From: Flavobacteriales bacterium UBA952
GTDB taxonomy: Bacteria; Bacteroidota; Bacteroidia; Flavobacteriales_D; Crocinitomicaceae
Length of the DNA stretch: 64,000 bases
Assembly: GCA_905182495.1 (NCBI GenBank)
Contig: CAJJBU010000003.1
Coordinates: 124,001-188,000, forward strand
Reading direction: 5' to 3'
Within the stretch, counting starts at the first letter, position 1. Each line of letters opens with the position of its first letter. Below the pieces are notes generated by a model, which was given only the letters and a program-made list of their open reading frames with translations, had not been told where the DNA came from and did no database searches. The position numbers and the translations under genes were made by a program. Shown piece after piece: positions 35,540 through 44,496 of the stretch.

Positions 35540-36226
35540 TTAGTCTTTTATAATAATTGAATTAGTGACCTCATTTTTTTCATCAATAATTCTTAGCAAA
35601 TATGTTCCAGATACATAGTTGTCAATTTTCAGTTTGAAGTTATTTGAATTTAAATTTGTTTTAAAAACAAGATTTCCTGTTAAACTATATATTTCGATTG
35701 CCTGAAGTTGACCTTTATCAATGCTTATATTTATTACATCACTTGACGGATTTGGATATACACTTGCAGTGGCAGGCTCGAGATCATCAATACCTGCTGT
35801 ATTTGTTACATCTGCACCTGTATTGCCATGAAGAAACTCCCACCTTCCTGTAAAAACACCTGGAATAACTTCTGTTACCTCCCAATATAATTGGTCTTCT
35901 ATCAAACATGCAACTCCAGCTGAGTCATTTGTTAAAAGTGCAGTAACATTCATTGTGTCGTTAATAGGAATGTTATGATAAAACAAAAAATCACTGTTAT
36001 CAATTAATGTGTCGTCAGCAATAATAATACCTTGAGAATCTGTAATCTCCCAAACAATAATATTTTCATTTTGGGGCGAAGTTAAATAGTGGCCGGGATG
36101 ATATAATTTAACTAAACCAGTATCAGACACATTAACTATTAAGTTCATCATATCACAACCGACTTGTGCTTGAGTTGATTGAATTAGCCCTAAGCCGGCA
36201 ATTAGTGTAAATAAAAATTTCTTCAT
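35540..36226 (-). CDS. Secreted protein with T9SS type A sorting domain, function unknown
   Basis: 228 residues, signal peptide (MKKFLFTLIAGLGLIQSTQAQ), and a C-terminal type A sorting domain (SVYPNPSSDVINISI ... GTYLLRIID). The roughly 110 residues between, with GCDMMNLIVNVSDTGLVKLYHPG and a Cys pair, match no family I know. Small stand-alone cargo gene; the cassette-like motif flanks its 3' end. Confidence 0.82.
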   Translation of the reverse strand: MKKFLFTLIAGLGLIQSTQAQVGCDMMNLIVNVSDTGLVKLYHPGHYLTSPQNENIIVWEITDSQGIIIADDTLIDNSDFLFYHNIPINDTMNVTALLTNDSAGVACLIEDQLYWEVTEVIPGVFTGRWEFLHGNTGADVTNTAGIDDLEPATASVYPNPSSDVINISIDKGQLQAIEIYSLTGNLVFKTNLNSNNFKLKIDNYVSGTYLLRIIDEKNEVTNSIIIKD

Positions 36227-36271
36227 AACATTAGTTTTTTTTTAAATATACCAGAGTAGCTCGTTTCTATA

Positions 36272-36289
36272 TTCACGCTTAGCCGTGAA
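36272..36289. repeat. Short hairpin after the TPR-HTH gene
   Basis: TTCACG-CTTAGC-CGTGAA, 6-base perfect stem, 30 bases downstream of the stop at 36319 on the minus strand and 46 bases upstream of the next gene's start at 36226. No T run, so not a clear terminator. Confidence 0.4.
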
Positions 36290-36318
36290 ATCGCTGTTAT
36301 CACGCGCGCAAGTGAATT

Positions 36319-37950
36319 TTAAACGCTTACAATAGGGGCATTTGATGTCTTAATTGCTTCTAACAATAATGAAATTTTCTTGTACTTAGATTCTTTTATT
36401 TCGAAGTATTCATACATTCTTCGTAATGAGGAGCCTATTCCATCAACACTCATAAAAGCTTTTTCAGCTATTTCTTTATTTGTAATTACAGGATCATCAA
36501 GCAGCATGTTTAGGACCTTCCAATCCGTTTCATTTAAATTTCTGTTAATAGAATGCTCAATTTTTTCTCTAACCAATTCAAACTTATTAGAATCTACTAT
36601 TAATCCCTTATCTGCATTGTTTTTAAGCTTCTCTATTTCATCTAATAGTACATCTCGTTTTGCTTGATCTTTTTTCATTTTAGATCTAAAATAGAATACG
36701 ACACAAAAAATTAATAGAGTAGATGCTATTGTTATGGCAAACGTTCTTTTACGTTGTGAGACTTTAAGTGCTGTTTTTTCATTTTCATTTTCAAGTTTAT
36801 TTTCATAAACTTTAAGTTCAAAATCATTTTTCACCGCTTCACTTACTACAGCAAAATTATTTTTTTCTTGTTGAATACTGTCATTGTAAACAGTATAATT
36901 TTCATACATTTTAAGTGATAAATCATACTTGTTTTGAGATTTGTAACACTTGTATAGCAGCTCATATAAATCTCTTTTAAATTCTTTAAAGGTGTCTGCA
37001 GGAAGATTTACTAATATTGACTTCCCTCTCTTTAATGCTTCATCTACATCTGTTTCAAAATAAATTTTTGCAATAGTAATTTCAGCATTAATAATTCCAC
37101 TTTTTATATCAAGTTCTTTATTTAGGGCTAGGTTTTTATTAGCATAGTCATTCGCTTTTTCCAGTTGATTTAGTTTAAGGTGTATACGAGCAAGCACAGA
37201 ATAACAATCAGCTATAAAAAATTTTTCATTTTTTACTTGAAGTATTTTTAGGCCTTTTTCATAATAGGTCTTAGCATCTTGGTATAATTCCTTTTCAAAA
37301 TTAGTCCAGCCCATGTTAATAAATATAATAGCAGTACTTCTATCTTCAAACCCTCTTTTATTTAAAGTAGAAAGGGATTTTTCATAATACTCTAAGGCCA
37401 AATCATAATTGTTAAGGATTAGAAAAACACTTCCTAAGCTAGTTAACATATGGGATTCTCCATCCGAATTGTTTAAGTCTTGGTATAGCTTTAATGCCTT
37501 GGAAAAATGTTCTGTTGCTTGTTTATAATCTTGTCTGTAAATAAAAACATTTCCCATATTACCCATTATTTTAGCTTGTAATATTGCATCATTTAGTCGT
37601 TTCGCTAAACTTTCAGCTTCGGTGTAAGCTTCCATAGCAATATCATAGTTTCCTTTTAGTCTATGGATATTACCTTTTCTTTTAGTTGCGCGATACAGTT
37701 GTAATGTTGCATTTTTTTCATTTGCTAATTCAAAATGATAGTTTAGAGATGTAAGTGTAGAATCTGGTTTTATTTGATTGTTAATTTCGTAATATTCTTC
37801 TAAAGCATTGAATCTAATAGAATCTAATTGGTTTTCGTTTTCCCAAATCAATCTTAAAGAATCCCCGCTAACCTGAGCGTAACTAGTATTAATAATTATT
37901 AAGAATAATAGTAGGATTGTTTTATTCTTAATGGTTTTCACTCTTGTCAT
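36319..37950 (-). CDS. TPR sensor protein with transmembrane segment and C-terminal HTH
   Basis: 543 residues: signal peptide or first membrane segment (TILLLLFLIIINTSYAQ), six or so tetratricopeptide repeats (about 75-345; AKIMGNMGNVFIYRQDYKQATEHFSKAL), a membrane helix (FAITIASTLLIFCVVFYF, about 405), a short coiled coil, and a LuxR-type helix-turn-helix (ITNKEIAEKAFMSVDGIGSSLRRMYEYF, about 490-520). This layout, periplasmic TPRs wired to a cytoplasmic DNA-binding domain, is common in Bacteroidota. Targets unknown; no partner gene adjoins it. Confidence 0.88.
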   Translation of the reverse strand: MTRVKTIKNKTILLLFLIIINTSYAQVSGDSLRLIWENENQLDSIRFNALEEYYEINNQIKPDSTLTSLNYHFELANEKNATLQLYRATKRKGNIHRLKGNYDIAMEAYTEAESLAKRLNDAILQAKIMGNMGNVFIYRQDYKQATEHFSKALKLYQDLNNSDGESHMLTSLGSVFLILNNYDLALEYYEKSLSTLNKRGFEDRSTAIIFINMGWTNFEKELYQDAKTYYEKGLKILQVKNEKFFIADCYSVLARIHLKLNQLEKANDYANKNLALNKELDIKSGIINAEITIAKIYFETDVDEALKRGKSILVNLPADTFKEFKRDLYELLYKCYKSQNKYDLSLKMYENYTVYNDSIQQEKNNFAVVSEAVKNDFELKVYENKLENENEKTALKVSQRKRTFAITIASTLLIFCVVFYFRSKMKKDQAKRDVLLDEIEKLKNNADKGLIVDSNKFELVREKIEHSINRNLNETDWKVLNMLLDDPVITNKEIAEKAFMSVDGIGSSLRRMYEYFEIKESKYKKISLLLEAIKTSNAPIVSV

Positions 37951-38001
37951 TTGAGAATTCTATTTATTGTGTTGTAAAATATAGTCATAAATGGATAAAA
38001 T

Positions 38002-38035
38002 AAAAAAGCACCAAACCTAGGTGGAATGGTGCTTT
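38002..38035 (-). terminator. Terminator of the tRNA-Arg transcript
   Basis: AAAGCACCA / TGGTGCTTT stem with a T run on the minus strand, just after the tRNA 3' end. Confidence 0.75.
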
Positions 38036-38036
38036 G

Positions 38037-38110
38037 TGACCCCGGCAGGATTCGAACCTGCAACCGCCTGATCCGAAGTCAGGAATTCTATCCAGTTGAA
38101 CTACGGAGCC
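38037..38110 (-). tRNA. tRNA-Arg (anticodon TCG)
   Basis: 74 bases fold fully: acceptor stem GGCTCCG with CGGGGTC plus A73, D stem GTTC/GAAT, anticodon stem CCTGA/TCAGG with loop CTTCGGA (anticodon TCG), a 5-base variable loop, and T arm GCAGG-TTCGAAT-CCTGC. CCA is not encoded. It separates the AT-rich single-gene region on its 3' side from conserved housekeeping genes. Confidence 0.95.
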
Positions 38111-38177
38111 ATTTTGCTAAGTGTAACAACTACATAACCTGAGGTTGAGTTGCAACACGGAGCTATTTCAAATTTGA

Positions 38178-39713
38178 CTATAAATCAAACTTGATCCCTT
38201 GAGCCAATGGTAGGCTGTCGGTATAGTTAATCGTATTGGTTTGTCTTCTCATATATACTTTCCAAGCATCTGATCCTGACTCACGTCCACCACCTGTTTC
38301 TTTTTCTCCACCAAATGCACCGCCAATCTCTGCACCTGAAGTACCGATATTTACGTTTGCAATTCCACAATCAGAACCTGCATAAGAAAGGAACTTTTCA
38401 GATTCTTGTAGTGAAGATGTCATGATCGCTGAAGACAACCCTTGTGGTACATTGTTTTGGATCGCAATCGCATCCTCTACTGTTCCATCATACTTCGTTA
38501 AATATAAGATCGGAGCAAATGTTTCATGTTGCACAATCGCAAAGCTGTTTTCTGCCTCAATAATTGCTGGTTTCACATAACATCCTGATTCATAACCAGG
38601 ACCTTCTAATACACCACCTTCAACCAATACTGTTCCGCCTTCTTCTTGTGCGGCATCAATCGCTTTAAGGTAGGCATTAACAGCATCCTTGTCGATAAGT
38701 GGGCCGACGTGGTTATTTTGATCCAATGGGTCTCCAATTCTTAATTGCTTGTATGCATTCGTCAAAGCGTCTCTTACTTTATCGTAAACACTCGCATGTA
38801 TAATCAATCTTCTTGTAGAAGTACATCTTTGTCCTGCCGTTCCTACTGCACCGAATACAGCTCCTGGAACCACCATTTTAAGATCTGCACTTGGCGTAAT
38901 GATAATCGCATTGTTTCCGCCTAACTCTAAAAGTGATGTTCCTAGTCTTGCACCAACAGCAGCACTAACGGATTTACCCATTCGTGTAGATCCTGTTGCA
39001 GAAATCAAAGGAACTCTTGTGTCATTCGACATTAATTTTCCGATATCTGCTCCACCGATAACCAATCCTGAAACACCTTCAGGAACGTCATTCGCTTCAA
39101 ATACTTCTTTTGTGATTTGCTGACAAGCCAAAGCTGTCAAAGGCGTTTTCTCAGAAGGTTTCCAAACGCAAACATCTCCACAAACCCAAGCCAATGCCGT
39201 ATTCCAGTTCCAAACCGCTACAGGAAAGTTAAACGCAGAAATAATCCCTACGATTCCTATTGGGTGGTACTGCTCGTACATTCTATGACCAGGACGCTCA
39301 GAGTGCATTGTCAAACCGTATAGTTGTCTTGAAAGACCTACTGCAAAATCACAGATGTCAATCATTTCCTGAACCTCGCCCAAACCTTCTTGCAATGATT
39401 TTCCCATTTCAAATGAAACGAGCTGACCTAAAGGCTCTTTAACTTCTCTTAATTTTTCTGCAAGCTGACGAACAATCTCACCTCTTAGTGGTGCTGGTTT
39501 TGTTCTCCAGACCTTGTACGCTTCAGAAGCCTTAGCAATAACTTGTTCGTAGTCTGCCTCTTCTGCTGCCGTAACTGACGCAATTAAAGAACCATCTACT
39601 GGAGAATAAGAATCTATTCTTTCTCCTTTGGTCTGAATCCATTCGCTTCCTGTAGAAGCACCATTATTCGTTTTCTCGATACCAAACTTGGCTAATATTT
39701 CGTGAATTTCCAT
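38178..39713 (-). CDS. ALDH7-type aldehyde dehydrogenase (aminoadipate-semialdehyde dehydrogenase-like)
   Basis: 511 residues, NAD-dependent oxidation of an aldehyde to its acid. The catalytic Cys lies in GTAGQRCTSTRR, the general-base Glu in LLELGGNN, and the cofactor motif in ISATGSTRMG; AFNFPVAVWNWN is the oxyanion-hole Asn region. Length and these motifs fit the ALDH7/antiquitin group, whose members oxidise alpha-aminoadipate semialdehyde in lysine breakdown or act in osmotic stress. No other lysine-pathway gene is near. It has its own promoter and is divergent from aspS. Confidence 0.92.
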   Translation of the reverse strand: MEIHEILAKFGIEKTNNGASTGSEWIQTKGERIDSYSPVDGSLIASVTAAEEADYEQVIAKASEAYKVWRTKPAPLRGEIVRQLAEKLREVKEPLGQLVSFEMGKSLQEGLGEVQEMIDICDFAVGLSRQLYGLTMHSERPGHRMYEQYHPIGIVGIISAFNFPVAVWNWNTALAWVCGDVCVWKPSEKTPLTALACQQITKEVFEANDVPEGVSGLVIGGADIGKLMSNDTRVPLISATGSTRMGKSVSAAVGARLGTSLLELGGNNAIIITPSADLKMVVPGAVFGAVGTAGQRCTSTRRLIIHASVYDKVRDALTNAYKQLRIGDPLDQNNHVGPLIDKDAVNAYLKAIDAAQEEGGTVLVEGGVLEGPGYESGCYVKPAIIEAENSFAIVQHETFAPILYLTKYDGTVEDAIAIQNNVPQGLSSAIMTSSLQESEKFLSYAGSDCGIANVNIGTSGAEIGGAFGGEKETGGGRESGSDAWKVYMRRQTNTINYTDSLPLAQGIKFDL

Positions 39714-39736
39714 TTCTTTTAAAATAAGATTTGGTG

Positions 39737-39744
39737 CAAATGTA
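39737..39744 (-). promoter_or_regulatory. -7 element (TACATTTG on minus strand) of the ALDH gene
   Basis: Exact TAnnTTTG match, 23 bases before the start at 39713. Confidence 0.6.
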
Positions 39745-39820
39745 CTTCAAATTATTTGTTGTGTTTGGATTAATTGACTCAAAAAATAGAATCAAAAAGT
39801 AAGAAGCGGTATATGTTTCT

Positions 39821-39828
39821 TATTTTTG
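39821..39828 (+). promoter_or_regulatory. -7 element (TATTTTTG) of aspS
   Basis: Exact TAnnTTTG match, 19 bases before the aspS start codon at 39848. Confidence 0.55.
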
Positions 39829-39847
39829 GCGCTACAACACTTGAACT

Positions 39848-41584
39848 ATGTATCGTACACACACTTGCGGAGCACTACGCACGGAGAATATTGGAACCAC
39901 TGTTACCCTTTCGGGATGGGTGCAGCGTTCTCGGGATTTGGGAGGCATGACCTTCGTTGACCTTAGAGATCGTTATGGCCTCACGCAGCTTGTTTTCAAT
40001 ATGGAAACTGATGCTGATTTGTGTCAAAAAGCAAGAAAACTAGGTAGAGAATTTGTGATTCAAATTGATGGTGCTGTGATTGAACGTAGTAGTAAGAACA
40101 ACAAAATGCTAACGGGAGATGTAGAAATCGTAGTGGCCAAGCTTACGATTCTAAATGCTGCAAAAACACCGCCTTTTACGATCGAAGACGACACCGATGG
40201 TGGGGATGAATTGCGTATGCAATACCGCTATTTAGACATGCGTCGAGGTCCTGTTCAAGACAAATTAAGACTTCGGAATAAAGTATCCCTAGAAACTAGA
40301 AAATATTTAGACGGTCAAGACTTTATGGATGTAGAAACACCCGTTTTGATTAAATCAACCCCTGAGGGTGCTCGAGATTTTGTCGTGCCGAGTAGAATGA
40401 ACCAAAACGAGTTTTACGCCTTACCACAATCTCCGCAAACCTTCAAACAATTATTGATGGTTTCCGGAATGGACCGCTACTATCAAATTGTAAAATGCTT
40501 TAGAGATGAAGATTTGCGAGCAGACAGACAGCCAGAATTCACGCAGATTGACTGCGAGATGGCCTTTGTAGAGCAAGAAGACGTTCTTCAAACCTTTGAG
40601 GGATTGATCCAGCATTTATTCAGAGAAGTTCGGGGCGTTGAATTAGATGCAAAATTCCCGAGAATGACCTATGCCGATGCGATGGAGAAATATGGCTCCG
40701 ACAAACCTGACATCAGGTTCGGAATGGAATTCAATGACCTCACTCAAAAAGCACAGGGCAATGGCTTTGTCGTTTTTGACAGTGTGGAGGCCGTACTTGG
40801 TATTAAAGTCGAAGGATGTGCAAGCTATTCTAGAAAGCAATTAGACGCCCTAACGGATTGGGTGAAACGCCCTCAAATTGGAGCAAGAGGTTTGGTTTAT
40901 GTGAAATACAATGAAGACGGCACTAGCAAATCTTCAGTAGATAAATTCTATTCTGAAGAGGAGCGCAAAGGATGGTTAGACCAATGCGGTGCAAAACCAG
41001 GTGACCTTTTGTTACTGCTCTGCGGTGATTTAGAAAAAACACGCAAGCAGCTCAATGAACTTCGATTGCATATGGGAACGACACTTGGACTTCGAGATCC
41101 AAAGGTGTTTAAACCACTTTGGGTCCTTGATTTTCCTTTATTAGAATGGGATGAAGAAAGCGAAAGGTATCATGCAATGCACCATCCTTTCACCTCTCCA
41201 AAGCCAGAAGACTTAGCGCTAATCACTACAGACCCAGGTAAAGTTCGGGCAAATGCCTATGATTTGGCCATGAACGGTGTTGAGCTTGGTGGAGGATCTA
41301 TAAGAATTCACGATAGGGCACTCCAATCGCGTATGTTCGACCTGCTTGGGTTTACCAAAGAAGAAGCAGAGGCACAATTCGGGTTTTTAATGAATGCCTT
41401 TGAATATGGTGCCCCGCCACATGGAGGCTTGGCTTTTGGCCTTGACCGATTGGTCGCTACCATGGGAGGATCAGAATCGATTCGTGATTATATCGCGTTC
41501 CCGAAGAACAATAGCGGTCGTGACACCATGATTGATGCACCCGCGCCGTTAGATGCAGCGCAAAGAAAGGAATTAGGACTCTAA
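39848..41584 (+). CDS. aspS: Aspartate-tRNA ligase
   Basis: 578 residues, bacterial-type AspRS, charging tRNA-Asp. N-terminal OB-fold anticodon domain ([24 protein letters not shown]), class II motif 1 region ([15 protein letters not shown]), motif 2 ([18 protein letters not shown]), the bacterial GAD insertion (about 275-410) and motif 3 ([11 protein letters not shown]). Full length and intact. The start at 39848 gives the standard MYRTHTCG opening. A short membrane-protein gene follows 39 bases downstream. Confidence 0.97.
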   Translation: MYRTHTCGALRTENIGTTVTLSGWVQRSRDLGGMTFVDLRDRYGLTQLVFNMETDADLCQKARKLGREFVIQIDGAVIERSSKNNKMLTGDVEIVVAKLTILNAAKTPPFTIEDDTDGGDELRMQYRYLDMRRGPVQDKLRLRNKVSLETRKYLDGQDFMDVETPVLIKSTPEGARDFVVPSRMNQNEFYALPQSPQTFKQLLMVSGMDRYYQIVKCFRDEDLRADRQPEFTQIDCEMAFVEQEDVLQTFEGLIQHLFREVRGVELDAKFPRMTYADAMEKYGSDKPDIRFGMEFNDLTQKAQGNGFVVFDSVEAVLGIKVEGCASYSRKQLDALTDWVKRPQIGARGLVYVKYNEDGTSKSSVDKFYSEEERKGWLDQCGAKPGDLLLLLCGDLEKTRKQLNELRLHMGTTLGLRDPKVFKPLWVLDFPLLEWDEESERYHAMHHPFTSPKPEDLALITTDPGKVRANAYDLAMNGVELGGGSIRIHDRALQSRMFDLLGFTKEEAEAQFGFLMNAFEYGAPPHGGLAFGLDRLVATMGGSESIRDYIAFPKNNSGRDTMIDAPAPLDAAQRKELGL

Positions 41585-41623
41585 GAATTTTTGTATCTTG
41601 AAAAAAACCTAAAATTCAATTTC

Positions 41624-41935
41624 ATGGAAAACTCTAAATCAATGGGGTCCACTTTTTTAGTGAACCTAGTCATGTTTATCGTATTAATCATCATCACGTT
41701 TGGCCCACCGGCCATCATCATGAAAGATTATTTTGACGCGGTAATGGAGGGAGATATCTCCAAAGCCATAGGTGCAATCAAAGATGTTGGCATGTTACCT
41801 ATTGTGCTCATTGTTTTACACGGCGCCTTTGTTTTCGCTTGCTTTACCGTCGAAAGACTAAAAACAAGGATGACAAGATACTGGGCTTACCTATCTATTT
41901 TTAATATCGTTTGGTGGATTTACCTGATGGTCTAA
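41624..41935 (+). CDS. Small membrane protein, three predicted helices
   Basis: 103 residues from ATG 41624 (a TTG at 41591 would lengthen it with a non-hydrophobic leader). Hydrophobic stretches at about 10-30 (FLVNLVMFIVLIIITFG), 60-80 (LPIVLIVLHGAFVFACF) and 88-103 (AYLSIFNIVWWIYLMV). No family recognised. It follows aspS closely and may be co-transcribed. Confidence 0.75.
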   Translation: MENSKSMGSTFLVNLVMFIVLIIITFGPPAIIMKDYFDAVMEGDISKAIGAIKDVGMLPIVLIVLHGAFVFACFTVERLKTRMTRYWAYLSIFNIVWWIYLMV

Positions 41936-42073
41936 ACGTAGAGAAGGAATTACATTACCTGAATCAAAAAACATATTTTTTTATTATTAATATAAACGCC
42001 CATTAAACTATTGTAAAATTCTGATTATGAATTTATTATATTTACATATTAAATTTTAATTAATTAGAAAATT

Positions 42074-42382
42074 ATGGAAAAGCAATTTAAGTTCAATGAG
42101 GATGTTTGGGGGTTATTTGTAAATATGTTAGTTGCCTATGTTACAATTATTTTTACACTGGGAATTGGAACTCCGTGGGCTATTTGTCGATTGGAAAGGT
42201 GGAAAGCAAAAAACACGACAATAGAAGGCCGGAAAATTAAATTTACAGGAGAGGGTAGCGACTTACTAGGGAAATTTATCGTTGGTTACTTCTTAACCTT
42301 AATAACCCTGGGTATTTATGGGCTTTGGTTTGCTGTTAAAATGCAGAAGTTCTTAATTGAAAACACTGAATTCGAGGACTAA
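42074..42382 (+). CDS. DUF898 (YjgN-like) membrane protein
   Basis: 102 residues with two hydrophobic segments, each carrying the family's TLGIxxxW phrase: IIFTLGIGTPWAICRLERWKAKNTTIEG and LITLGIYGLWFAVKMQKF, with the IKFTGEGSDL turn between. DUF898 proteins are integral membrane proteins of unknown function; this is a half-length version. Convergent with the IMPACT-family gene, which ends right at its stop. Confidence 0.8.
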   Translation: MEKQFKFNEDVWGLFVNMLVAYVTIIFTLGIGTPWAICRLERWKAKNTTIEGRKIKFTGEGSDLLGKFIVGYFLTLITLGIYGLWFAVKMQKFLIENTEFED

Positions 42383-42970
42383 CTAAAGAGGGGCGATCAC
42401 TACACCATCTATTTTTTCAAGCGCAGGAATCAGGGACAACTCTGAAATAGGAATACTCAATTTCAACCTTGGTTTTTCCTCAAAATCTTGTTCTAAAATA
42501 ATGCAATTGGATGCTTTTACGGCATTCATAACGAATGGCATGTCTTCATATGAGAAGGACACTTGAATGATGTTTCTGTCCTCATCATCTATTATTTTTG
42601 AATTTTCAAAAGCTTCTTTTGCCGCGCTGCGATAAGCATTGATGAGCCCACCAACTCCGAGGTTCGTTCCGCCATAATAACGCACTACGGCCACCAACAC
42701 ATTGGTTAATTCAAAGGACTTTATTTGGCCATAAAGTGGCGCACCTGCACTATTTGAAGGTTCGCCATCATCGCTATAGCGATACGCTTCTTTCTTGCTA
42801 CCCAAACAATAGGCGTAGCACACGTGGACACAACCCGGATTTTCTTTGCGAAGTCTTTCTAGATGGACTTTAACTTGATTGGTATCAGAACAAGGGTAGG
42901 CATAGCCTAAGAATTTAGAGCCTTTTTCTTTATAGAAGCCTTCTCCTGAAGTTGAAAGTGTGCGGAACAT
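42383..42970 (-). CDS. YigZ/IMPACT-family protein
   Basis: 195 residues in the two-domain arrangement of YigZ: an N-terminal UPF0029/IMPACT domain (KGSKFLGYAYPC; YRYSDDGEPSNSAGAPLYGQI; VAVVRYYGGTNLGVGGLINAY) and a small C-terminal ferredoxin-like domain. In other organisms IMPACT proteins influence translation control; the bacterial role is not settled. Its stop is adjacent to the stop of the convergent DUF898 gene. Confidence 0.92.
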   Translation of the reverse strand: MFRTLSTSGEGFYKEKGSKFLGYAYPCSDTNQVKVHLERLRKENPGCVHVCYAYCLGSKKEAYRYSDDGEPSNSAGAPLYGQIKSFELTNVLVAVVRYYGGTNLGVGGLINAYRSAAKEAFENSKIIDDEDRNIIQVSFSYEDMPFVMNAVKASNCIILEQDFEEKPRLKLSIPISELSLIPALEKIDGVVIAPL

Positions 42971-43012
42971 ATATTCCCTTACTTTAGTATGCGTTTTAAG
43001 GGCTTAGAGCGT

Positions 43013-43438
43013 TTAATTTCTCTCTAATTCATCCTCAAGCCCGTCGATCCCAAGGTCAAGCAGATTTTCAAATTCATCGTACTTAAAATCTTCCATGCCG
43101 TCAATCACACAATCTGTATCAATTGTCGCTTTGGCAAAGCTTCTGATATAGGCTGACTTTTCTGAATCGTTCATTTCTTTGACATCTTTTTGAATTCCTT
43201 TTAAAACGTCAACAACACATTTACCGGCCTTCTTCATATCCTTTTCTGGGAGATTCTCCATTTTACGAGCCAATCTGTTTAAATCTCTTTCGGAATTTAT
43301 CCCATTAAAATCAATACCCGCTTCTTGGGCACAAGAACACAAGTCATCAGCTCTATTGCTTGCGCTCCCGGAAGAGCCGCAAGAGGACAATAAAGAAAAT
43401 CCTACAATTAATGTCGCTAAAAAAGTAATTTTCATCAT
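43013..43438 (-). CDS. Small lipoprotein, function unknown
   Basis: 141 residues with a lipoprotein signal (ITFLATLIVGFSLLSSCG, Cys20). The mature part is helical and charged (CSCAQEAGID; RLARKMENLPEKDMKKAG), with a second Cys group near the start. No family recognised. It begins 3 bases after the T9SS protein gene upstream of it and so is probably in the same transcript. Confidence 0.75.
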   Translation of the reverse strand: MMKITFLATLIVGFSLLSSCGSSGSASNRADDLCSCAQEAGIDFNGINSERDLNRLARKMENLPEKDMKKAGKCVVDVLKGIQKDVKEMNDSEKSAYIRSFAKATIDTDCVIDGMEDFKYDEFENLLDLGIDGLEDELERN

Positions 43439-43441
43439 CTG

Positions 43442-44383
43442 TTATTTAATAATAATTCGAGAAATCCATTGTTGAGTCGCAGCTGCAACTTTGATCAAAT
43501 AAACTCCTGATTCAAGATTCACATCAAAGCTTTTTTGACCTGTAACTGAATTCAAATACTCGGTATATACTGTTGTTCCAGACATATTGATTAATGTCAT
43601 AGAAGCATCTTCAAAAGAGGTTCCACTAAAATCAATTGAAAAAGAACCATCTGATGGGTTAGGCGCAAGTGTTAAAACCGGGTTTTTCTGTGCGGATACG
43701 CCAACCAAAGAAAGTTCGTCTACTAAATTCAAATCTTCTATGTAAAACTCGCCTGGTGGTTGTAATCCTGTAAAAGGGTTGTAAGCATAGGCACCAAACT
43801 CTATGCTTCCAAATGGAATGGTCGCGCCAAAAGAAGTTCCTAAAGTACTCACAATTGAACCATCAACAATAAAGTCAGAGGTCGCATTATCGAGGTCAAA
43901 AACAATTTGAATATCATGCCACATTCCTGGAGCAACAACTGCTTCTGCGTAAGCAAAGGCTTCCCAATCTAAAAATAATAAAGCGGTATCACCCAAAATA
44001 CTTATGGAGTGAGGCAACTCTGTATTCAGTGAATCATGAAATCCTATAAACCCTCCTGCACTGTTCTCGGGAACATAAATACTAAGAGAAAAAGAATATT
44101 TACCGTCACTATAATCTGACCATGACCAAGTTGCTCTAGTGTTATTGGTGCCATCATCAACGATATAGCCCGAATTCGTACCCGATATAAATTGATCCTC
44201 ACTTACGATACAAGATTCTGTTTGCAAACCTGTCCATAAACCCCATCCATTTGCAGCACCTACATCACTTACAAGGTCTCCAGCGGCATAGTCATCAAAA
44301 GACTCATCCATTAAACTCCACTGGCTAAAGGCAACAAAAGGGGCCAAAAACAATACGATTCCTAAAGCTTTATTCATGTTCAA
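43442..44383 (-). CDS. Secreted lectin-fold-like protein, T9SS type A (paralog A)
   Basis: 313 residues; signal peptide (ALGIVLFLAPFVAFSQ), a strand-rich domain of about 200 residues opening ESFDDYAAGDLVSDVGAANGWGLW, and a type A sorting domain (LTLAPNPSDGSFSIDFSG ... GVYLIKVA). It is a clear tandem duplicate of the protein encoded just upstream: same order, the same AAGxLxxxVGAANGW opening and near-identical tail. The middle resembles concanavalin-like jelly-roll domains, which often bind sugars; that is inference. Confidence 0.85.
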   Translation of the reverse strand: MNMNKALGIVLFLAPFVAFSQWSLMDESFDDYAAGDLVSDVGAANGWGLWTGLQTESCIVSEDQFISGTNSGYIVDDGTNNTRATWSWSDYSDGKYSFSLSIYVPENSAGGFIGFHDSLNTELPHSISILGDTALLFLDWEAFAYAEAVVAPGMWHDIQIVFDLDNATSDFIVDGSIVSTLGTSFGATIPFGSIEFGAYAYNPFTGLQPPGEFYIEDLNLVDELSLVGVSAQKNPVLTLAPNPSDGSFSIDFSGTSFEDASMTLINMSGTTVYTEYLNSVTGQKSFDVNLESGVYLIKVAAATQQWISRIIIK

Positions 44384-44451
44384 TCTTTAATTAGACTCTA
44401 AAGTTATTGAATAATCAAGGAATACACAAAATGAAAGTGGAAATTTGACAT

Positions 44452-44478
44452 AAAAAAAGGCAGCCGAGGCTGCCTTTT
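44452..44478 (-). terminator. Terminator between the two paralogous genes
   Basis: AAAAGGCAGC-CGAG-GCTGCCTTTT, perfect 10-base stem with flanking A/T runs, 19 bases after the stop at 44497. Confidence 0.9.
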
Positions 44479-44496
44479 CAAACTTTTAAAGAATCT

